Shown here: positions 59,549 through 64,000 of the stretch, piece after piece
How the letters are laid out: each line of letters opens with the position of its first letter
Numbering within the stretch: the first letter of the stretch is position 1
From: Stenogyne calaminthoides
Taxonomy: Eukaryota; Streptophyta; Magnoliopsida; Lamiales; Lamiaceae
DNA length: 64,000 nt
NCBI GenBank assembly: GCA_037126765.1
Contig: JBBCBC010000021.1
Coordinates: 24,755,434 to 24,819,433, forward strand
Direction: 5' to 3'
The notes under the pieces: generated by a model
Told to the model about the DNA's origin: nothing
Seen by the model: only the letters and a program-made list of their open reading frames with translations
Database searches by the model: none
Translations under genes and position numbers: made by a program

Positions 59549-60378
59549 TCGAGAGTGAGAACTCATTAAACATCTGTAAGAAATCCCGCAAGGGAGGGTA
59601 GGCAATCCCGTGGAGGGAGATAAGTCCCGTTGAGTGAGAGCTCTATAAATATCTGGTTGTACTGTTTTGACTAACACAATAAACTAGTCGAGTGAGTTGA
59701 AGGAATTTCCCTACGGATTAGGGAGAGTGGACGTAGGAGCTTGAGTCTCCGGACCACTATACTTTGTTGTGTTCTTTATTGCTTTATGTTCTTGTCATAT
59801 GCAAATGTTTAATAACAAGCAAAGCAATTCTTGTAAGAAGAAAGAAGAATTTTAAAACCACATTTTCCCCCCTCCCCTTTTTCATAAAATTAAATTATTT
59901 TTTTTGGGACCAACAAAACATTTGGTTAACTAAGGTTAACTAACCTCTGATAAGTTGCCCTTGCATTCTTCAAACCGAAAGGCATTCTTTTCCAGCAGTA
60001 GAGGTTTTTCACTGCCAGGAATGAAGTATGTTGTCGATCTAGTTTGTGTTTTGATATCTGATGATAGCCTACAAAGGCATCCATGAATGACATCTTCTCG
60101 TGACCAGCTGTGTTGTCTATCAACTGGTCGATGTGTGGCATAGGAAAGAAGACTTTTGGGCATGCCTTGTTGAGATCGGTGAAGTCAATACAAAGTCGCT
60201 AGGTACCATTCGATTTCTTCACCAAGACTATATTGGCTACCCACTGTGGTTGGTCGGCCTGAGTAATCAGGTCATTGTCCAGCAACTTCTTCACTTCCTC
60301 AGCAAGAGCCGCATATTTCTTTAGGCCAAATTTTTGCCTTTTCTGGGCTATCGTTCTTTGAGTTGGAACGATATGTAA

Positions 60379-61065
60379 TTAGTGACATCCGACTTCTGGG
60401 TCGATGCCGACCATATCCTTGTGTGACCATTCGAACACATCCAAGTTCATTTTGAGAAAGTCGATGACTTCCCCCCTCAAGTCGCCAAGTATCTTGGAGC
60501 CTATAATGACCTCCAAATCTGGCTGAGTTGGATCTACTTTGAACTTCTCGAGTTCTTCCCCTAGGATGACTCTTGGACCATCTTGACGGGGATCGTCGAT
60601 TTCAGGCTCGAGCAAAAACTCTTCAGGTTCAGGACCCATTCTTCGATCGAGGTCGTCGCGACTTCTCTTCTTGTTTATCTTTTCAGTGTTCAATTCATTA
60701 CATTGTATTTCACTATCTATTACATGTATTTGTTTACTAGATAATAATGCTGAATTGAAACGAGATGAAGAATAAACCAAACAAACTCTTGCATCCACCT
60801 GGTCGCCCTTAATAGTCCCGACCTGCCCACCTTTAGTGGGAAATTTTACACAAAAATAAAAAGTTGAGGACGTAGCCTCGAACTCATGCTCAAAAGGCCT
60901 CCCGAGAAACCCATTATAGGAACTCAGAAGGTCGATTATAAGGAAATCTAAAAGTCTAGTAGCCCTAACCTTATCATCTAGGGTAGACACTAGCTCGACA
61001 GCCAGACAGATCATGCCAAATGGCTTCACAATTACATCCCGGAAGCCTTTTATATGTGGTCGCAC
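60379..61065 (-). CDS. Gypsy pol linker between protease and reverse transcriptase
   Basis: A 228-residue open frame. KGFRDVIVKPFGMICLAVEL, LLSSYNGFLGRPFEHEFEAT and FPTKGGQVGTIKGDQVDARV follow the protease in Tat elements. The second half, with EEFLLEPEIDDPRQDGPRVI and FLKMNLDVFEWSHKDMVGID, is the usual lead-in to the reverse transcriptase. The part at about 60700-60780, rich in serine and asparagine, is a variable spacer. The frame ends one codon after EVGC-H, shortly before the polymerase domain. Confidence 0.7.
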   Translation of the reverse strand: MRPHIKGFRDVIVKPFGMICLAVELVSTLDDKVRATRLLDFLIIDLLSSYNGFLGRPFEHEFEATSSTFYFCVKFPTKGGQVGTIKGDQVDARVCLVYSSSRFNSALLSSKQIHVIDSEIQCNELNTEKINKKRSRDDLDRRMGPEPEEFLLEPEIDDPRQDGPRVILGEELEKFKVDPTQPDLEVIIGSKILGDLRGEVIDFLKMNLDVFEWSHKDMVGIDPEVGCH

Positions 61066-61080
61066 GGGGTGATGTAAGCA

Positions 61081-61308
61081 TCAAAGTCCCCCGAGCTGGT
61101 CTAAGGTCTTCTTGAAGAGGATGTTGCAGAAATCCCCTCTATCCACTAACAGCCGACACACAGTAGTCCCCATGATATTGACCTTGATTACCAAGGGGTT
61201 GATGTTCAGGTAGATAATTCCTGCCCTATCTTTTTCGCCGAACTCGATCTTGTAAATCTTTTCGGCCATAGTGAAAATTTGCAATACCATTTTCCTGGCA
61301 TTCTCCAT
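61081..61308 (-). pseudogene. Gypsy aspartic protease fragment
   Basis: YLNINPLVIKVNIMGTTVCR precedes LLVDRGDFCNILFKKTLDQLG, the protease active-site loop. The family normally has D-x-G-S/T there; this copy has DRGD, so activity is doubtful. It is open for 75 residues and ends before the pol linker. Confidence 0.65.
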
Positions 61309-61593
61309 TTCTCAGACTTCGGCCTTCATGCGACGTTTTGATGAGGAGGCCGAAGAAAGACCTCCTACTACCCCAAGTGGAGAGAGGGTATGTATGACAC
61401 GACCTCCCGCATCCTCGGGCATAGGTGGGACTGGTCGTTCACCTTGCCCTGCACCCGTGTTGGGGTTACTTTAGGCTTGTTCTCCTTGCCTGGGACGACA
61501 GCCTTGCTGGCGACCTCTCGGTTTCAGCTCGTTATTCCCTTGAGGCCACTTGACAAACTCGTCCAACAGACCATCTTCATATAGCCTCCAGAG

Positions 61594-61737
61594 CTACTTC
61601 AGTAAGTCCCTACAGTCGTTAGTGTAGTGACCTGTTTGTGCATGGTACTGGCAGAACTTATCGGGCTTCTGCTTACTCTTGTCCTTGATCGGGCGAGGCA
61701 GATGTGGCATTTCTCGCCCTCTGATCTGGGCATAGAC
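61594..61737 (-). pseudogene. Gypsy gag end with CCHC-like zinc knuckle
   Basis: KFCQYHAQTGHYTNDCRDLL has the C-x2-H-x4-G-H-x4-C pattern usual for Tat gag. It is the continuation of the gag at 62599-62962, separated by the Mutator-like insertion at IRGRE. Confidence 0.8.
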
Positions 61738-62598
61738 ACGGATGAAAATATCGTGAAATATCGCGGATATATCACATTTTTTAACTATGCGATATGGATT
61801 TCGCATGTAAATTTTTTCTTACCGTGAACAGTGCAAATATTGCAGATATATCGCATAATATCGCAAAAAATCGGGAAATATCGAGAAATATCGGGATATT
61901 ATTACAGATTTCGATATATATTTTTTTAGTTTAATTGCACCATGGGTATGGACACTGATCATAGTGATATGTCTCAATATTTATATGTTTTTGACACATA
62001 TGCGAGTTCACAGATTGATTGGAATACTCAAAATGTTTTTCATCGCCCAACTCCTCAAATATCTTATGAAAGTCAAAATGTGTATCAACAAAATATCTGG
62101 GTCATGACACAATATCCAATTCATGGTGAAGTAGTTGGAAGAGATAGGAAAACATATAAATGACATGTGCATAATGTATCCATTAGTACTTTAATGTGAT
62201 GAGTTGGTACCAGTATTGTTTGGATAGAGATGTCATTATATCTTTTATTTTTGAACCTTATAGGTCATCATTTTGGTATTAATTATATTTTATCATGTAA
62301 TTTTAGTCATTTTGTATTGTATTATATATTGTATTGTCAACTGTTTTTTATGGACAGTACTGTTTATATAGTTTATTGCTAATATTTTTTATTTAAATAT
62401 GTCATTTTATTGTGATTTTAAATGAAATGTATGCATAATTGTGTGTAATAATAACGTATAAAATTTCATGTCAAAATTTCAAATTTTTAACATAATTTCT
62501 GTCATTTTTTTAAATTTTTTGCGATATCGATATATCCATTGATATATCCATAAAATTAAGATTGCGATATTACTTGCGGTAGCGATATTTTCATCCTT
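61738..62598. mobile_element. Mutator-like non-autonomous element, 861 bp
   Basis: The left end ACGGATGAAAATATCG and the right end reversed AAGGATGAAAATATCG form the inverted repeats. The 10-bp GGGCATAGAC is duplicated outside (61728-61737, 62599-62608). A 9-11 bp duplication points to the Mutator superfamily. Inside are many palindromic GATATATC strings and one + frame, 61942-62163 (73 residues, MGMDTDHSDMSQYLYVFDTY), of unknown nature. Removing the element and one target copy restores the gag reading. Confidence 0.75.
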
Positions 62599-62962
62599 GG
62601 GCATAGACATGACCAGGTGTCATGCCAAAAGCTCCCATCAGCTTCACCGGAATAGTGTCTTTGAATGGCTTGAAGCTGTGAGGTGCCTTGTAGTGACCCT
62701 CGGTTTTCTTGGAACTCTTCTTCGGTTCCGCGACTTCCTTTGTCTCGGAGCATCGGAACTCCAGTAGTTCCGAAGTATGAATCAGGTCGCTAGCCCGCCT
62801 TCGGATGTCGGCGTAGCTAGTTGGATAGTCGGCGGTCATGCGCCGCCATAGTTTGGTTCCCTTTATGAGATCAGTAACTGTCCCAAGCAGTTTTGCCTCA
62901 TCCCCTAAAGGATCTCCTTCAAGAATGAGCTTGTTGATCCTTTCAACGTAGGATCGATCCAA
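62599..62962 (-). pseudogene. Gypsy gag, middle part
   Basis: SYVERINKLILEGDPLGDEA, TKLWRRMTADYPTSYADIRR and SKKTEGHYKAPHSFKPF run to VYAQ at the Mutator-like insertion. The same block is seen in + orientation at 46200-46500. Confidence 0.8.
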
Positions 62963-63033
62963 CTCATTTTTGCCTTGTTAGGTATTCATGAGGCACTGCC
63001 TAGTCGCAGGTCGGGGAGCCAATGCCGAGAAAT

Positions 63034-63253
63034 TAGTGGCGGATGCAGCATGGTACATGGGGGTACAATTGCATCCCCAAATTGAAATTTATCCCACCAT
63101 ATATGTTTTTGTATTATGTTGTTTGGTGTAGTGGTGCATGTTTTTTTTTCATACCACAATCATCTCATGCCCTTTATTAGTTATGTTTTAAATCCCCAAA
63201 TTTTATTAATCAAATTTCGTATCCCCAAATTTTAAATTCTGGATCCATCCCTG
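63034..63253. mobile_element. hAT-type MITE, 220 bp
   Basis: The ends TAGTGGCGGATGCAG and, reversed, CAGGGATGGATCCAG resemble the CAGGGGCGGAGCCAG ends of a common plant hAT family. The 8-bp CGAGAAAT is duplicated at both sides (63026-63033, 63254-63261), which is the hAT length. It lies in gag. Confidence 0.8.
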
Positions 63254-63301
63254 CGAGAAATGGCTTAGGAACGGTCTGGCAAACTTCTCGAAAGTATCCA
63301 C

Positions 63302-63946
63302 CTAGAAAGGTGGTAGTGAGGTGAACCACATATGAGCCTGGTCGCTCAATGTTAGTGAGAACAACCTGCACTTGGTCACGTCGGTTGCACCCATGGAGGT
63401 CATGTAGGAATTGTATTTCGCTACATGGACTCTTGGGTCCGAGCTCTCATTGTAGCGGTCTATGTCTACCGTGCATATTTTCCTCTTGGTAGGCGCCAGA
63501 GTGACCATGGTGCCTAGTGGAGAACCTGGGACGACGAGGTAAGTGTCTGTCCCCATCAACCCATTCCGATTCACCACCCGTTCCATCAGTTGTTGAACTG
63601 TTCGAGCCAATGCTGCGACTTGAGCATCACGAGGATCACTAATCTGGAAAGTATCCTGCCCATCGCCATGGCGGACAGCCGAGCTCTTTGGCACCTCATC
63701 ATGGTGCAAGTTCAGTACATACGCGAGATTGTGTTCCACCTGTTCTTCATGTCGAAGCTGAGAATGAGCCTCATCCTCGACACCCACCGGAGTATTTTGT
63801 GCCCCCGGATTTCCGAGGCGGCCAAACACGTTGTTCGAAACCGCCGGTCTTTCAATTTGGGGATGCGGTAGTTCCGGGTGTTTGCGTGCCTCATCGCCGA
63901 ATAGGCTAATTGGCCTGCCGACCGTCCTTCCCTGATCAAGGGCCAC
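63302..63946 (-). CDS. Gypsy gag, N-terminal part
   Basis: A 214-residue frame starting MALDQGRTVGRPISLFGDEA. A variable N-terminus leads to VAALARTVQQLMERVVNRNG and then the conserved core RKICTVDIDRYNESSDPRVH, MTSMGATDVTKCRLFSLTLS and WFTSLPPF, the retrotransposon gag domain. A stop follows at 63300. The true start may lie upstream of the ATG used here or beyond the window. Confidence 0.8.
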   Translation of the reverse strand: MALDQGRTVGRPISLFGDEARKHPELPHPQIERPAVSNNVFGRLGNPGAQNTPVGVEDEAHSQLRHEEQVEHNLAYVLNLHHDEVPKSSAVRHGDGQDTFQISDPRDAQVAALARTVQQLMERVVNRNGLMGTDTYLVVPGSPLGTMVTLAPTKRKICTVDIDRYNESSDPRVHVAKYNSYMTSMGATDVTKCRLFSLTLSDQAHMWFTSLPPF

Positions 63947-64000
63947 TTACCCTTGGAGGTTCCAGCGTCATGAGCAGTCCTCTTGACCGGAGGTTGTTCT

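Larger units (their letters stand above)
58613..59915 (+). mobile_element. Solo LTR of family D (copy D2)
   Basis: Starts TGTTGGGATATTTTAG and ends TTGGGACCAACA. A perfect duplication AAACA flanks it (58608-58612, 59916-59920). CACTATAAATACAAGC near 59160 is the TATA box in + orientation. It is the same family as 78-1558, but its CAG/CTG sites are clean (for example GGCCTGAATGG). Confidence 0.9.
58254..60400 (-). pseudogene. Gypsy reverse transcriptase, split by a solo LTR
   Basis: The N-terminal half (60163-59926) has MPHIDQLIDNTAGHEKMSFM, FVGYHQISKH and RMPFGLKNARATYQRLVN. The C-terminal half (58600-58254) has VYVDDIVVKSLKKEDRL, KKCNFGVESGKFLGYLV and AALNRVISRMGDKCKPLF. The LTR at 58613-59915 sits between RLVN and the FADQIGKY-like run that leads to the YVDD active site. 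Stops also precede 60180. Before the insertion this was one domain. Confidence 0.85.
50430..64000 (-). mobile_element. Ty3/gypsy retrotransposon, Tat-like, incomplete at both ends
   Basis: On the minus strand gag (63946-61600), protease (61308-61081), reverse transcriptase (60400-58254), RNase H (58050-57415) and integrase (57130-56470) follow in gypsy order. A large plus-strand antisense gene lies between pol and the expected 3' LTR. That arrangement, and the gag-protease type, fit the Tat lineage of plants. No LTR of this element was recognised; the 5' end lies beyond the window. Four later insertions interrupt it: solo LTRs at 53534 and 58613, a Mutator-like element at 61738 and a hAT MITE at 63034. 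Confidence 0.8.

Overview
This is nuclear DNA of a flowering plant, almost certainly a eudicot. It has long AT-rich spacers, spliced genes with GT-AG introns, and nested LTR retrotransposons of plant Ty1/copia and Ty3/gypsy types, with CACTA, hAT, Mutator-like and Stowaway DNA elements. I cannot place the species; an asterid such as a member of Lamiales is only a guess. No bacterial-type genes, tRNA or rRNA genes or CRISPR arrays were seen.

Only two host genes are supported, both on the + strand. Gene 1 (10171-14554, six exons) encodes a coiled-coil plant protein of unknown function and carries one extra T in exon 3 that stops the frame early. Gene 2 (34453-38979, four exons, 483 residues) is intact and belongs to a conserved plant family of unknown function. 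Positions 8849-10170 hold gene 1's upstream region, and 33280-34452 hold that of gene 2 together with a TRIM element.

Layout. 1-8848: LTRs of three copia-like families (called here A, B and D) plus a broken Myb/SANT-like fragment. 8849-14554: gene 1, with two terminal-inverted-repeat elements in its introns. 15222-33277: one CACTA transposon with a 3-bp target duplication, without recognisable transposase, filled by a roughly 20-bp minisatellite. A 14.4-kb family-A copia element (16548-30990, minus strand, 5-bp target duplication) and two Stowaway MITEs sit inside that minisatellite. 33278-40610: TRIM, gene 2 and exon-like debris. 40611-50430: a pile of LTR pieces, a 5'-truncated LINE with a 16-bp target duplication, a gypsy gag fragment and a family-A LTR split by a family-C solo LTR. 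About 50430-64000: a Tat-like Ty3/gypsy element with pol on the minus strand and a spliced antisense ORF with its own TATA box on the plus strand, broken by two solo LTRs, a Mutator-like element and a hAT MITE.

Three things stand out. First, the family-A copia element appears to carry two extra transcription units beyond gag-pol, with candidate promoters of their own. Second, in patches of that element CAG and CTG triplets have become CGG or CG; this includes the primer-binding site, whose sequence is dictated by a host tRNA. I think this is more likely a read or assembly artefact at methylated CHG sites than biology, but it decides how every 'broken' frame there should be read. Third, target duplications allow the order of many insertions to be reconstructed.
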